Below, piece by piece: positions 35,561-44,547 of a stretch of DNA of 64,000 nucleotides; the stretch's first letter is position 1; the number at the start of each line of letters is the position of its first letter. This DNA is from Paracidovorax avenae (GTDB lineage Bacteria > Pseudomonadota > Gammaproteobacteria > Burkholderiales > Burkholderiaceae_C). The notes beneath the pieces are model-generated. The model saw only the letters and a list, made by a program, of their open reading frames with translations, had not been told where the DNA came from and ran no database searches. The translations under genes were made by a program, and so were the position numbers. The stretch is from contig NZ_CP156079.1 in assembly GCF_040892545.1 (NCBI RefSeq), positions 2,391,501 to 2,455,500 on the forward strand. The letters run 5' to 3'.

Positions 35561-36513
35561 CATGGGTCCTGCCCGAGCGGCATGCCGAAGGACAGCCCCA
35601 GGTGTTCCCGCACGGCTTCCCGCAGGAGGGAGGCCAGGCGCTCGGAGGCCGTGTCCAGCGGGCTGCGGGCGCGGCCGAGCACCAGGTCCATCGGCGGGAG
35701 TTCAGGCAGGCCGCTGGCGAGCGGATCGATCAGGCGCACGTGTGCCGGCAGGCCGAACGCCGTGCGCACCGACAGGCCCAGGCCGGCCGAGGTCGCGGCC
35801 CAGAGTGCGGCCAGGCTCGCGCTGTTGAAGGCATGCCGCCAGGGAATGCCGGCGCGCTGCAGGGCTGCCGTCACGATCTGGCGCAGCGGGCAGGGCGCAT
35901 CGAGCAGCACCAGCGGCAGCGGATGCCGCTCCACTCCATCCGGTCCGGAGAGCCCCAGCCACCAGGGCGCGTCCAGCGTGTCGAGGGCGGCGGGACCGAT
36001 CCAGTGCAGCGGCAGGCGCATGATGGGCTCGGCCCGTACGCACGACAGGTCGATTCCCGCATCCCACAGCAGCGCCAGGTCGAGCTGGCCCAGCGCGAAC
36101 CGCTCGCGCAGTTCGGCGCTGCGCGCGACGCAGACCTCGATCCGGACATGCGGATGCGCCCGGGCGAAGCGGCCCAGTACCGCCGGCAGGAGCGTCTCGC
36201 CCAGGTCTTCCTGCAGCCCCAGGCGGACCAGGCCGCGCAGCTGGCTGCCGCCGACGGCGGCGACCGCTTCGTCGTTCAGCGCCAGTAGCCGGTGGGCGTA
36301 AGCCAGCAGGGTTTCGCCGGCATCGGTCAGCACCAGCCCGCGGCCGGACTTGCGCAGCAACGGTGTACCGGACTGGGCCTCCAGCTTCTTGAGCTGGGCG
36401 CTCACCGCCGAAGTCGAGCGGCCCAGGCGGTCCGCCGCGCTGGCGAAACTGCCGAGCGCCACTCCCGTGGCAAAGGTACGCAAAACGTCGAGGTCATACA
36501 GGACACGGGTCAT
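35560..36513 (-). CDS. LysR family transcriptional regulator
   Basis: A 317-residue LysR regulator. Its helix-turn-helix is at about residues 9-68 (VALGSFASAADRLGRSTSAVSAQL), and SGRGLVLTDAGETLLAYA follows the wing. The effector domain (about 90-300) shows no motif that gives the ligand. It is divergent from the MFS gene at 36614 with 100 bases between, the classical arrangement in which a LysR protein controls the neighbouring transporter. Its 3' end runs into the bidirectional terminator. The ATG at 36513 begins MTRVLYDLDVLRTF, a normal LysR start. Confidence 0.88.
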   Translation of the reverse strand: MTRVLYDLDVLRTFATGVALGSFASAADRLGRSTSAVSAQLKKLEAQSGTPLLRKSGRGLVLTDAGETLLAYAHRLLALNDEAVAAVGGSQLRGLVRLGLQEDLGETLLPAVLGRFARAHPHVRIEVCVARSAELRERFALGQLDLALLWDAGIDLSCVRAEPIMRLPLHWIGPAALDTLDAPWWLGLSGPDGVERHPLPLVLLDAPCPLRQIVTAALQRAGIPWRHAFNSASLAALWAATSAGLGLSVRTAFGLPAHVRLIDPLASGLPELPPMDLVLGRARSPLDTASERLASLLREAVREHLGLSFGMPLGQDP

Positions 36514-36613
36514 GGAGCATGCAGTGTGCAATGTGAATCGTCCCAAAAAACAGGACGATCGATCAAATATTTTCTGATATTCATCATGATCCAGGGCGCG
36601 CACACTGCCGGCC

Positions 36614-37897
36614 ATGACAAGCGCCTGCTCCTTGCCCCAGCCCGTGGATCCCTCGCTGGCCATCCGTTCCCGGCACCGCTGGAAGGTGCTGGCCGCCGGC
36701 GTCTTCGCCAATGCAGCGTTCTCGGTCGCATTCAGCGGCATTCCGATGACCGCGGTGCTGATGCGCACCAGCTACCAGCTCGACAACGCGACGCTGGGAT
36801 GGATGCTCGGGATGCTGGGCCTGGGCATCGCCGTCAGCGAGCTGCCTTGGGGGATGCTGACCGACCGCTGGGGAGACAGGCCGGTGCTGTTGGCCGGTCT
36901 CATGGGGACTGCGCTGGCATTGGCCGCCCTGGCGCTCTGGGCGGTGCCGTCGCCCGGCCACGTGCCTGCACCCGCCTGGCTGGGCTGCGGGTTGATGCTG
37001 GTCGGCCTGACGGGCGGAAGTGTCAATGGCGCCAGCGGGCGGGCCATCATGCTGTGGTTCCCGGACGGTGAACGCGGCCTCGCCATGAGCATCCGCCAGA
37101 CCGCCGTGCCTCTCGGCGGGGCCATCGGAGCGCTGCTGCTGCCGCTGCTCGCGGTGCGTGGCGGCTTCGTGGCCGTCTACGGCGTGCTCTCGTCACTGAG
37201 CCTGGCAGCCGCCGGATTGGCATGGGCGTGGGTCCGGGAGCCGTCACGCACGCAGGCCCGTTCCCGGTGGCCTGCCGCCATCGCAGCAGACCGCACGGGA
37301 CCACTGCGTAACGCGGGTGCGTGGCGCCTGGCAGCGGGAATCGGGATCCTGTGCGCCCCGCAGTTCGCAGTGCTGTCCTTCGGAACGGTGTTCCTGCACG
37401 ACTTCGCGCATGCACAGCTGGCGTCCATCTCCATGACGCTGGCGCTTGTCCAGGCCGGCGCCATGGTGATGCGCGTCTGGAGCGGCCGCTGGACCGACCG
37501 CAGGCGCAACCGTCCCGCCTATCTGCGCGCCTGCTGCAGCCTGAGCGTGCTGCTGTTCGCCGGCCTGGCGGTGGCCAGCCTCCGGGGCGCCGCCGTGCAT
37601 TCCGATGGCGTGCCGCTCCGGCTGTTCCTGATGTCATTGCTGGCAGCCTGCGGCATCTGCATTTCCGCATGGCATGGCGTGGCCTATACCGAGCTCGCGG
37701 TGCGTGTCGGTGCCACCCATGCCGGCACGGCGCTGGGTATGGCGAACACCAGCGTCTTCGTCGTGTGCTTCGTGGTGCCCCTCGCCATTCCGCATCTGCT
37801 GGCCCTGCAGGGGTGGGCCCTGGTGTGGAGCCTTGCCGTGCTGTGCGCGTGGGCCGGGGGACGATTGCTGGTGGGACGTTCGCCCCCGCGGCCTTGA
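36614..37897 (+). CDS. MFS transporter (CynX/nitrate-type uniporter-like)
   Basis: A 427-residue major facilitator with twelve predicted helices. The loop 2-3 signature is seen in LPWGMLTDRWGDRPVLLAG (about residues 77-96), and the loop 8-9 repeat in VMRVWSGRWTDRRRNRPAYL. It exports or imports a small solute; the sequence does not say which. It is divergent from a LysR gene, probably its regulator, and converges with the HTH-citrate synthase gene after 24 bases. Together with the synthase and CoA-transferase it could handle an organic acid, but that is inference. Confidence 0.85.
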   Translation: MTSACSLPQPVDPSLAIRSRHRWKVLAAGVFANAAFSVAFSGIPMTAVLMRTSYQLDNATLGWMLGMLGLGIAVSELPWGMLTDRWGDRPVLLAGLMGTALALAALALWAVPSPGHVPAPAWLGCGLMLVGLTGGSVNGASGRAIMLWFPDGERGLAMSIRQTAVPLGGAIGALLLPLLAVRGGFVAVYGVLSSLSLAAAGLAWAWVREPSRTQARSRWPAAIAADRTGPLRNAGAWRLAAGIGILCAPQFAVLSFGTVFLHDFAHAQLASISMTLALVQAGAMVMRVWSGRWTDRRRNRPAYLRACCSLSVLLFAGLAVASLRGAAVHSDGVPLRLFLMSLLAACGICISAWHGVAYTELAVRVGATHAGTALGMANTSVFVVCFVVPLAIPHLLALQGWALVWSLAVLCAWAGGRLLVGRSPPRP

Positions 37898-37921
37898 ATG
37901 GCATATCTTCGTCGGTCCGGG

Positions 37922-39202
37922 CTATCGGGTGCTGAAGAAAGCGGCAGCCAGATCGTTGCCTGGCACGGCATGCTGCGGCGCGTGCCGCTGGGTGGACCGT
38001 CCATGGGGTCTAGGCTTCCCCTGTTCGACAGGGGGGCCGACATACACGGCGCGGGGCCGGATCAGGCCGGGTTGCCCGCGTTGCTCCAGTCCGTGTGCGA
38101 TCCATCCGATCGACCGGCCCAGCGCGAACAGGCCGAACGCGGCACCCGCGGGAAGCCGCAAGTGCCTGCGCAACGCCACGAGTGCGAGGTCCATGGACGG
38201 CTTCTGGCCCACCAGTGCCGTCCCGGCATCGATCATGCGTTTCCATGGGGAATGGCGCGGCAGAATGCGCGCCAACAGATACGCCGCGCGCGCGTCGCCA
38301 TCGGGGTACAGGGCGTGTCCGAAGCCTGGCAAATCGTCTCCCCTCGCAAGCCTGTCCTGCATTTTCCGTTCGATGTCCCGCGTACCGAGTTCATCCCACA
38401 ACGCCTCGACGCGCCCCGTGGTGGCGCCGTGCCTTCCGCCGGAGAGGCCGGCCAGGCCGCCGATCACGACCGCCCGCAGGCTCGCGTTGGTCGAGGCCAC
38501 GCACCGGCCCGTGAAGGTCGATGCGTTGAGCTCGTGGTCCGCGCCCAGCACGAGGGCCATCCTGATCAGTTCGGCTCCCGAAGAATCCACGCCCCACGCC
38601 CGCGCGCATTGCTCGTGGATCGGTGCCGTGCCGGGACGGGTGCGCAACAGGCACGCGGCCAGGATCCGCACCAGATCTCCGCAGCCTTGCGCCTGCCGCC
38701 CGGCCGCCTTCTGCCAGATGGCGGTGGGCGCATCCGCGCTCGCGACAGCGAAAAGCGGCAGGAGGGCGTCCTCTGCACGTTGATCCTGGTAGTGCCTGAA
38801 GAGGGGCCGCAGGACGGCCGGCGCAGTGGCCGCCCGGGGACCGAAGGCCACCTGCCTGTCGCATTGCCAGAGTAGCGCCGCGACGTCCTCGAGGCTCGCG
38901 TGGTCGGCGAGTCCCGAAGCGTCCACGCCACGGTAGAAGAGCCGCCCGCCATCGATCAGCGTGATGCCCGATTCGAGCACGGGCGTGCCCCAGTTGAGGG
39001 CAGCCTTCGCCACTTCCTTCGGCTTGCGTCCGCGTGCGCGCTGCGCCGCGAACCTGTCGATATCGGCCGCGAAATAACGGCTTTCACGTTGGTTGTCGCC
39101 AGGCTCGGCATGCAGCAGGCCGCGGCTGACATACGCGTAGAGCGTTTGCCGCGACACCCCGAGCCTCGCTGCGGCTTCGGTGGAATTCAGGTAGTTCGAC
39201 AT
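37922..39202 (-). CDS. Citrate synthase family protein with N-terminal helix-turn-helix
   Basis: A 426-residue fusion. Residues 1-45 form a MerR/excisionase-like helix-turn-helix (YLNSTEAAARLGVSRQTLYAYVSRG, split here as helix 1 and recognition helix) with an AEPGD-x6-RYFAADIDRF wing. The remainder is a citrate synthase fold, with catalytic His in ADHELNASTFTGR, the second His in GFGHALYPDGDARA, and Asp in KPSMDLALVAL. All three catalytic residues appear present, so it may be both enzyme and DNA-binding protein. It may condense acetyl- or propionyl-CoA with an oxo acid. It is divergent from a CoA-transferase gene, with a palindrome between the two. Confidence 0.85.
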   Translation of the reverse strand: MSNYLNSTEAAARLGVSRQTLYAYVSRGLLHAEPGDNQRESRYFAADIDRFAAQRARGRKPKEVAKAALNWGTPVLESGITLIDGGRLFYRGVDASGLADHASLEDVAALLWQCDRQVAFGPRAATAPAVLRPLFRHYQDQRAEDALLPLFAVASADAPTAIWQKAAGRQAQGCGDLVRILAACLLRTRPGTAPIHEQCARAWGVDSSGAELIRMALVLGADHELNASTFTGRCVASTNASLRAVVIGGLAGLSGGRHGATTGRVEALWDELGTRDIERKMQDRLARGDDLPGFGHALYPDGDARAAYLLARILPRHSPWKRMIDAGTALVGQKPSMDLALVALRRHLRLPAGAAFGLFALGRSIGWIAHGLEQRGQPGLIRPRAVYVGPPVEQGKPRPHGRSTQRHAPQHAVPGNDLAAAFFSTR

Positions 39203-39228
39203 CGTGGAAGAGGGGAGTCGTTCGATCA

Positions 39229-39247
39229 GTTGACCAAGATAATCAAC
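39229..39247. promoter_or_regulatory. Palindrome between HTH-citrate synthase and CoA-transferase genes
   Basis: GTTGA, nine bases, TCAAC: a perfect five-pair inverted repeat centred between the divergent starts at 39202 and 39306, in a locally AT-rich patch with further TTGA/TCAA motifs to its right. It is a reasonable operator for the helix-turn-helix of the citrate synthase fusion, controlling both genes. Binding is inference. Confidence 0.4.
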
Positions 39248-39305
39248 ATTGACAATCAATGCGAGCCCGCCGATCTTCGCCCCACCTGAACCATTCGAGG
39301 CGAAC

Positions 39306-40739
39306 ATGCGTGTCGATCAAGTGTCACAAAGTACCGTCGTGGACGACGAGAGTCCGGCATCGGACCATTTGCGGGAGTTCTGGGCATCGCTGGGTGGGGC
39401 CCCGCAGTCCCTCGATACCTGCAGTTTTGCCGGAGCGGGAGAGCTGTTTTCCCCGTTCCGCGTGACCGACCTGGCAGCGGCGGCCATCGGCGCGGCGGGA
39501 ACCGCAGTCGCCGAACTGTTGCAGGCCTCGACCGGCAGGCTGCCGGCAGTCCGGGTCGATCGGCGCATGGCGTCGCTGTGGTTCGGCACGTCGCTGCGTC
39601 CGCTGGGATGGTCGCTGCCGCCGCTATGGGACCCGATCGCCGGCAACTACCGGGCGCGCGATCGCTGGATCCGGCTGCACACCAACGCGCCGCACCATCG
39701 CGATGCCGCGCTGTCGGTACTCGGCTGCGCCGCCGATGCGCAATCCGTCGCGCACGCGGTGGGCCGCTGGGAGGCCGCTGCACTCGAGGACGCCGTGGTC
39801 GCGCGCGGCGGCTGTGCTGCCGCCATGTACTCGCGCCAGGAATGGGCCGTGCACCCGCAAGGCCAGGCCGTCGCATCCGAGCCCTTGCTGCACGTCCACA
39901 CGGCAGGCCGCGTCGCGGCGCGCGATTGGCAGCCGTCCCCGGACCGTCCGCTGCGCGGCATCCGCGTGCTCGATCTGACGCGCATCCTCGCGGGGCCCGT
40001 GGCGACGCGGTTCCTCGCAGGATGGGGTGCCGAGGTGCTGCGCATCGATCCCCACGGCTGGGAGGAGCCGGGCACGGTGCCCGAAGTCGTCCTGGGCAAG
40101 CGCTGCGCGCGGCTGGACCTGAAGAATGCCGCGGATCTCGATACGCTCCGGCGGCTGTTGTGCAGCGCGGACATCCTGGTCCACGGCTACCGGTCCGATG
40201 CGCTCGCCCGCCTGGGTCTCGATGCCGCACAGCGGCGCGAACTGAATCCCGCGTTGATCGACGTATCGCTCGACGCGTATGGCTGGTCCGGTGCGTGGCG
40301 CTGCCGGCGCGGCTTCGACAGCCTCATCCAGATGAGCACGGGCATCGCCGAGGCGGGCATGCGCGCGGTGCACGGCGATGAACCGGTCAACCTGCCGGTC
40401 CAGGCGATCGACCATGCGACCGGCTACCTGATGGCGGCGGCAGCGCTGCGCGGATTGACGCAGCGGATGGCGCAAGGGGCCGGGACCGAGGTGCGCGCCT
40501 CGCTGGCGCGTACCGCCGCGGTTCTGCAACTGCGCCCCGAGCCCGTGAGCGAGGTGGTCAGGTTGGAGGCGGATACCCCGCGCGATCGCGCCGGGCATGT
40601 CGAGGAGACATCCTGGGGGCCGGCAGCCCGGCTGCTGCCTCCACTGGAGATCGAGGGGGTGCCGCTCGCATGGCGTCATCCGGCGCGCGCGCTGGGCTCC
40701 TGCCCGCCTGAATGGCTGTCTTCGAATGCAGAACTGTGA
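39306..40739 (+). CDS. Family III CoA-transferase (CaiB/BaiF type)
   Basis: A 477-residue CoA-transferase with an extended N-terminal half, as in two-lobed family members. The core begins at about residue 217 with LRGIRVLDLTRILAGPVATRFLAGWGAEVLRID (shown as two overlapping motifs LDLTRILAGPVATRFL and WGAEVLRID). The catalytic Asp lies in RRGFDSLIQMSTGIAEAG. Such enzymes move CoA between carboxylic acids in the cytoplasm. It is divergent from the HTH-citrate synthase gene, so the two probably act in one pathway: one activates or recycles the acid, the other condenses or cleaves it. GAGG precedes the ATG. Confidence 0.85.
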   Translation: MRVDQVSQSTVVDDESPASDHLREFWASLGGAPQSLDTCSFAGAGELFSPFRVTDLAAAAIGAAGTAVAELLQASTGRLPAVRVDRRMASLWFGTSLRPLGWSLPPLWDPIAGNYRARDRWIRLHTNAPHHRDAALSVLGCAADAQSVAHAVGRWEAAALEDAVVARGGCAAAMYSRQEWAVHPQGQAVASEPLLHVHTAGRVAARDWQPSPDRPLRGIRVLDLTRILAGPVATRFLAGWGAEVLRIDPHGWEEPGTVPEVVLGKRCARLDLKNAADLDTLRRLLCSADILVHGYRSDALARLGLDAAQRRELNPALIDVSLDAYGWSGAWRCRRGFDSLIQMSTGIAEAGMRAVHGDEPVNLPVQAIDHATGYLMAAAALRGLTQRMAQGAGTEVRASLARTAAVLQLRPEPVSEVVRLEADTPRDRAGHVEETSWGPAARLLPPLEIEGVPLAWRHPARALGSCPPEWLSSNAEL

Positions 40740-40844
40740 GCGGGAGGAGGACCCGGTGAACCGGCATCGGCCCTGCCACGGCGAGGTACGTTGCCCGGCG
40801 CGATGCACAGGTCGTCCAGGCCGAGCGGTGCCACCCCTTTGCCG

Positions 40845-41852
40845 TCAGCGCCGCACCTGCAGCGCGCCAGGGTTCACGATGTTCGTGGGCGTGCCGCGGA
40901 TGTAGTTGATCACGTTGTCGAACGCGGCCCCGAAGTACAGCTCGTAGCTGTCCTGCTCCACGTAGCCGATGTGGGGCGTGCAGATGCAGTTCTCCAGCCG
41001 CAGCAGCGCGTGGCCCTGCAGGATGGGCTCGCTCTCGAACACGTCCACCGCGGCCATGCCGGGGCGGCCGCGGTTCAGGGCGGCGATCAGCGCGTCCGGC
41101 TCGATCAGCTCCGCGCGCGAAGTGTTCACCAGCAGGGCGTTGGGCTTCATGCCGGAGAGGTCCTCCAGGCGCACGATGCCGCGCGTCTCGTCGTTGAGCC
41201 GCAGGTGCAGCGACACCACGTCGCACTGCGAGAAGAACTCCTCGCGCGTGGTGGCCACCTGCAGCCCGTCGCTCAGCGCCTGGGCGCGCGAGGCCTCGCG
41301 GCCCCAGACGCGCACGTTCATGCCGAAGGCGCGGCCGTAGCCCGCCACGATCTGGCCGATGCGCCCGTAGCCCCAGATGCCCAGGGTCTTGCCGCGCAGC
41401 ACCGTGCCGATGCCGAAGTTGGCCGGCATGGAGGCCGCGCGCAGCCCCGATTGCTGCCAGGCGCCGTGCTTGAGGTTGGAGATGTACTGCGGCAGGCGCC
41501 GCATGGCCGCCATGATCAGTGCCCAGGTCAGCTCGGCCGGGGCGACGGGCGAGCCCACGCCTTCGGCCACCGCGATGCCGCGCTCGGTGCAGGCGGCCAC
41601 GTCCACGTGCGAACCCACCTTGCCGGTCTGTGCGATGAGCTTCAGGCGCGGCAGCTTCTCCACGAGCTGGCGCGTGATCTGGGTGCGCTCGCGGATCAGC
41701 ACGATGATGTCGGCATCCCGCAGCCGCACCGACAACTGGCCGAGGCCCTTGACGGTGTTGGTGTAGACCTTGGCGGAGTAGGCGTCGAGACGCGTGGCGC
41801 AATGGAGCTTGCGGACGGCGTCCTGGTAGTCGTCGAGGATGACAATGTTCAT
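40845..41852 (-). CDS. D-isomer-specific 2-hydroxyacid dehydrogenase
   Basis: A 335-residue NAD(P)-dependent dehydrogenase. The Rossmann motif is GIWGYGRIGQIVAGYGRAFG (about residues 151-170). The catalytic Arg is in LVNTSRAELIEPDAL, Glu in VDVFESEP, and His in CTPHIGYVEQDSYE. It interconverts a D-2-hydroxy acid and a 2-oxo acid; phosphoglycerate dehydrogenase-like members share this pattern and the substrate is not clear. The start at 41852 (MNIVILDDYQDAVRKL) fits the family; an ATG three codons upstream is an equal alternative. It is separated from its neighbours by about 100 and 380 bases. Confidence 0.88.
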   Translation of the reverse strand: MNIVILDDYQDAVRKLHCATRLDAYSAKVYTNTVKGLGQLSVRLRDADIIVLIRERTQITRQLVEKLPRLKLIAQTGKVGSHVDVAACTERGIAVAEGVGSPVAPAELTWALIMAAMRRLPQYISNLKHGAWQQSGLRAASMPANFGIGTVLRGKTLGIWGYGRIGQIVAGYGRAFGMNVRVWGREASRAQALSDGLQVATTREEFFSQCDVVSLHLRLNDETRGIVRLEDLSGMKPNALLVNTSRAELIEPDALIAALNRGRPGMAAVDVFESEPILQGHALLRLENCICTPHIGYVEQDSYELYFGAAFDNVINYIRGTPTNIVNPGALQVRR

Positions 41853-42235
41853 GGAGTCCATGGGCCGCGGGCCGGGACCGCGGACGGGCGCCGCGCGGCC
41901 GGCACGAAAAAGCGATGAATGTGCGGAAAAGGAAGTGCAGCGCCGGCCGGGCGGGCAGGCTCGACCGTGAGCGCGGGGCCCGGGCGGCGCGCAGCGTAGC
42001 CCCCATTGTCGTTCATGGTGGCGCCGCTGCCGCCCGCAAGGCCCCCAAAGGCCCCCCGCGGGGACAAGCCGTTACAAAAACCCGGGCCGCTGCCCGTGCC
42101 CCGGGGCCGGGCATTTCCTGTACCGCCGCCGCGTCGCCTGGGTGACGGGCGATTGGGGCCATCCCCAATACGTGCGCGGCCCACGGGCCGCAGGATGCGG
42201 GTTCGTACCGATCCACGGAAAACTCCCGCCCTCCC
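41853..42235. other. GC-rich intergenic region between divergent genes
   Basis: About 380 bases between the hydroxyacid dehydrogenase (leftward) and the acyl-CoA ligase (rightward). It must hold both promoters, but no consensus pair or long inverted repeat stands out. A run of G/C-rich short motifs (GGCCCCCAAAGGCCCCCCGCGGGG near 42039) could form local hairpins without a T tract. No coding sequence is supported. Confidence 0.4.
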
Positions 42236-43957
42236 ATGCCCGCACACCACGCCTTCTGGCCCAAGCGCCTGCCGCACGCTCTCACTCCGCCCGCCACCTC
42301 GCTCTGGAACAACCTGGCCGTCAGCGCCCAGCGCTACCCGGACAAGCCGGCGATGGTGTTCTTCGGCTCGGCGCTGGGCTACCGGGAGCTGGCGCGCACG
42401 GCGGAACGGCTGGCTGCCCACCTGCACACGCTGGGCGTGCGCAAGGGCGACCGCGTGCTGCTGTGCATGCAGAACTGCCCGCAGCTCGTCGTCGCCCATT
42501 TCGCCATCCTGCGCGCCAACGCCGTCGTGGTGCCCGTGAACCCGATGAACCGCGCCGAGGAGCTCAAGCACTACATCACCGATCCGGACGCGCGCGTGGC
42601 CATCACCACCGCCGACCTCGCGCCCGAGCTGGCCGCCGCCAGCCAGGCGCTGCCGCCGGACCGCCGCCTGCGCCACCTCGTGGTCTCGCAGTTCACCGAC
42701 GCCTTCGACCCGGCCTCGCCCGAAGCGCAGGCCATGCCCGAGGCGTGGCGCGAGTGGCTTTGCCCGGTGCGCCCGCTGCCCGCGCTCGAAGGCGGCGCGG
42801 TGCATGCCTGGAGCGAAGCCGCGGCCTGCGGCGCCGAGCCGCCGGCCTGCGAGGCGGGACCGGAAGACCTGGCCGTGCTGCCCTACACCAGCGGCACCAC
42901 CGGCCTGCCCAAGGGCTGCATGCACCCGCACCGCAGCATCATGCACAACGCCGTCGCCAGCGCGCTCTGGGGCACGGCCACTTCCGAGAGCGTGACGCTG
43001 GCCGTGGTGCCCATGTTCCACATCACCGGCATGGTGAGCCTGATGCATTCGTCCATCTATGCCGGCGCCACGCTGGTCATGATGCCGCGCTGGGACCGGG
43101 ACCTCGCCGGCCGCCTCATCTCCCGCTACCGCGTGACCAACTGGACCAACATCCCCACGATGGTGATCGACCTGATGGCGAGCCCGCGCTTTTCTGAGTA
43201 CGACCTCTCCAGCCTGGTCTATATCGGCGGCGGCGGGGCCGCCATGCCGCAGGCCGTGGCGCAGCGGCTGCTGGAGCAGTTCGGCCTGCGCTTCTGCGAA
43301 GGCTACGGCCTGACCGAGACCGCCGCGCCCTCGCACACCAACCCGCCGGACCACCCCAAGCAGCAGTGCCTGGGCGTGCCGTTCATCAGCACCGATTCGC
43401 GCGTGATCGACCCGGACACCCTGCGGGAAGTGCCCGTGGGCGAGCAGGGCGAGATCGTGATCCACGGACCGGGCGTGTTCAGCGGGTACTGGAAGCAGCC
43501 TGCCGCGACGGAAGCGGCCTTCATCGAGATCGACGGCAAGCGGTTCTTCCGCTCGGGCGACCTGGGCCGCGTGGACGAGGAGGGCTATTTCTTCATCACC
43601 GACCGCCTCAAGCGCATGATCAACGCCAGCGGCTTCAAGGTCTGGCCGGCCGAGGTGGAGGCGCTCATGTTCCGCCACCCCGCCGTGCAGGAAGCCTGCG
43701 TGATCGCCGCGCGCGACAGCTACCGCGGCGAGACGGTGAAGGCCGTGGTGGTGCTGCGGCCCGCGCACCGCGGGCAGGTGTCCGAGGCCGACATCATCGC
43801 CTGGTGCCGCGAGAACATGGCCGTGTACAAGGTGCCGCGCGTCGTGCAGTTCGCCGAGGCGCTGCCCAAGAGCGGCAGCGGCAAGGTGATGTGGCGGCAA
43901 CTGCAGGAGACGGAACTGGCCGCGGGCCCGGCCGCCGCGGAGGCCCCGGCGGCCTGA
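42236..43957 (+). CDS. AMP-dependent long-chain/medium-chain acyl-CoA ligase
   Basis: A 573-residue ANL-superfamily ligase. The ATP loop is LPYTSGTTGLPKGCMHPHRS (about 217-236), then EGYGLTETAAPSHTNPP, the hinge SGDLGRVDEEGYFFITDRLKR, and the C-terminal Lys in LPKSGSGKVMWRQL. It activates a carboxylic acid to its CoA thioester; fatty-acyl or short aromatic acids are possible. It is a different subgroup from the ligase at 18409. It stands alone after a long leader and is followed by the converging PilZ gene. Confidence 0.87.
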   Translation: MPAHHAFWPKRLPHALTPPATSLWNNLAVSAQRYPDKPAMVFFGSALGYRELARTAERLAAHLHTLGVRKGDRVLLCMQNCPQLVVAHFAILRANAVVVPVNPMNRAEELKHYITDPDARVAITTADLAPELAAASQALPPDRRLRHLVVSQFTDAFDPASPEAQAMPEAWREWLCPVRPLPALEGGAVHAWSEAAACGAEPPACEAGPEDLAVLPYTSGTTGLPKGCMHPHRSIMHNAVASALWGTATSESVTLAVVPMFHITGMVSLMHSSIYAGATLVMMPRWDRDLAGRLISRYRVTNWTNIPTMVIDLMASPRFSEYDLSSLVYIGGGGAAMPQAVAQRLLEQFGLRFCEGYGLTETAAPSHTNPPDHPKQQCLGVPFISTDSRVIDPDTLREVPVGEQGEIVIHGPGVFSGYWKQPAATEAAFIEIDGKRFFRSGDLGRVDEEGYFFITDRLKRMINASGFKVWPAEVEALMFRHPAVQEACVIAARDSYRGETVKAVVVLRPAHRGQVSEADIIAWCRENMAVYKVPRVVQFAEALPKSGSGKVMWRQLQETELAAGPAAAEAPAA

Positions 43958-43987
43958 CACCGCGCGGAGCGGGACAGGGCGGGCGGC

Positions 43988-44395
43988 TCAGTGCCCGGTC
44001 GCCGGCTGCGCCGGCATGCCCCGGCCGCGGTGCGCCGACACCAGCGTCTGCAGGTCGCGCTCCAGCAGGGCCGGGTCGCCGAGCCGCAGCTCGATCACGC
44101 GGCGCAGGTGGGTGGCGCTGTCGAGGTCCATGGTGTGGCCCTGCAGGCCCGCGCAGTGGCCTTCCACGTGCACCAGCTCGCCGGACATCGCGATCTGCTC
44201 CTCGCCCGCCATCAAGGGGATGGAGAGCGCGCAGGGCGTGCCCGGCGGCAGGGCCTGGCCGGCGGGCAGCTCCAGCAGCGCGCCGCGCAGGGAAACGTCC
44301 AGCACATGCACGTCGAAAGTGCCGTGGCCGCTCACGGCGAGGCGCGCGGGTGCCTCGAAGGCGACTCGGACATAGTGGCGGCGTTCATGGGCCAT
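43988..44395 (-). CDS. PilZ domain protein
   Basis: A 135-residue single-domain protein. It has the c-di-GMP-binding R-x3-R motif in ERRHYVRVAFEAP at the N-terminus and the second motif DVSLRGALLEL (D-x-S-x-x-G form) near residue 34. The PilZ barrel continues to about residue 100 and a short helix follows. Such proteins read out c-di-GMP to affect motility, pili or exopolysaccharide. An AGGAG site precedes the ATG. The gene stands alone between converging and diverging neighbours, so its target is not evident. Confidence 0.88.
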   Translation of the reverse strand: MAHERRHYVRVAFEAPARLAVSGHGTFDVHVLDVSLRGALLELPAGQALPPGTPCALSIPLMAGEEQIAMSGELVHVEGHCAGLQGHTMDLDSATHLRRVIELRLGDPALLERDLQTLVSAHRGRGMPAQPATGH

Positions 44396-44547
44396 GGTGT
44401 TCTCCTGGAGCGCGCGCCACTGCCGGCGCTGCGCCCACGGATGCTACTGCAGCCGCGTTTGCGGCGGCGCAACCTGTCGCTGAAATTCCAGTGCGGCGCC
44501 CTCCCGGTGCGCACACGGCATGCCGGGCGGGGTTAAGCTCGCGCCAC

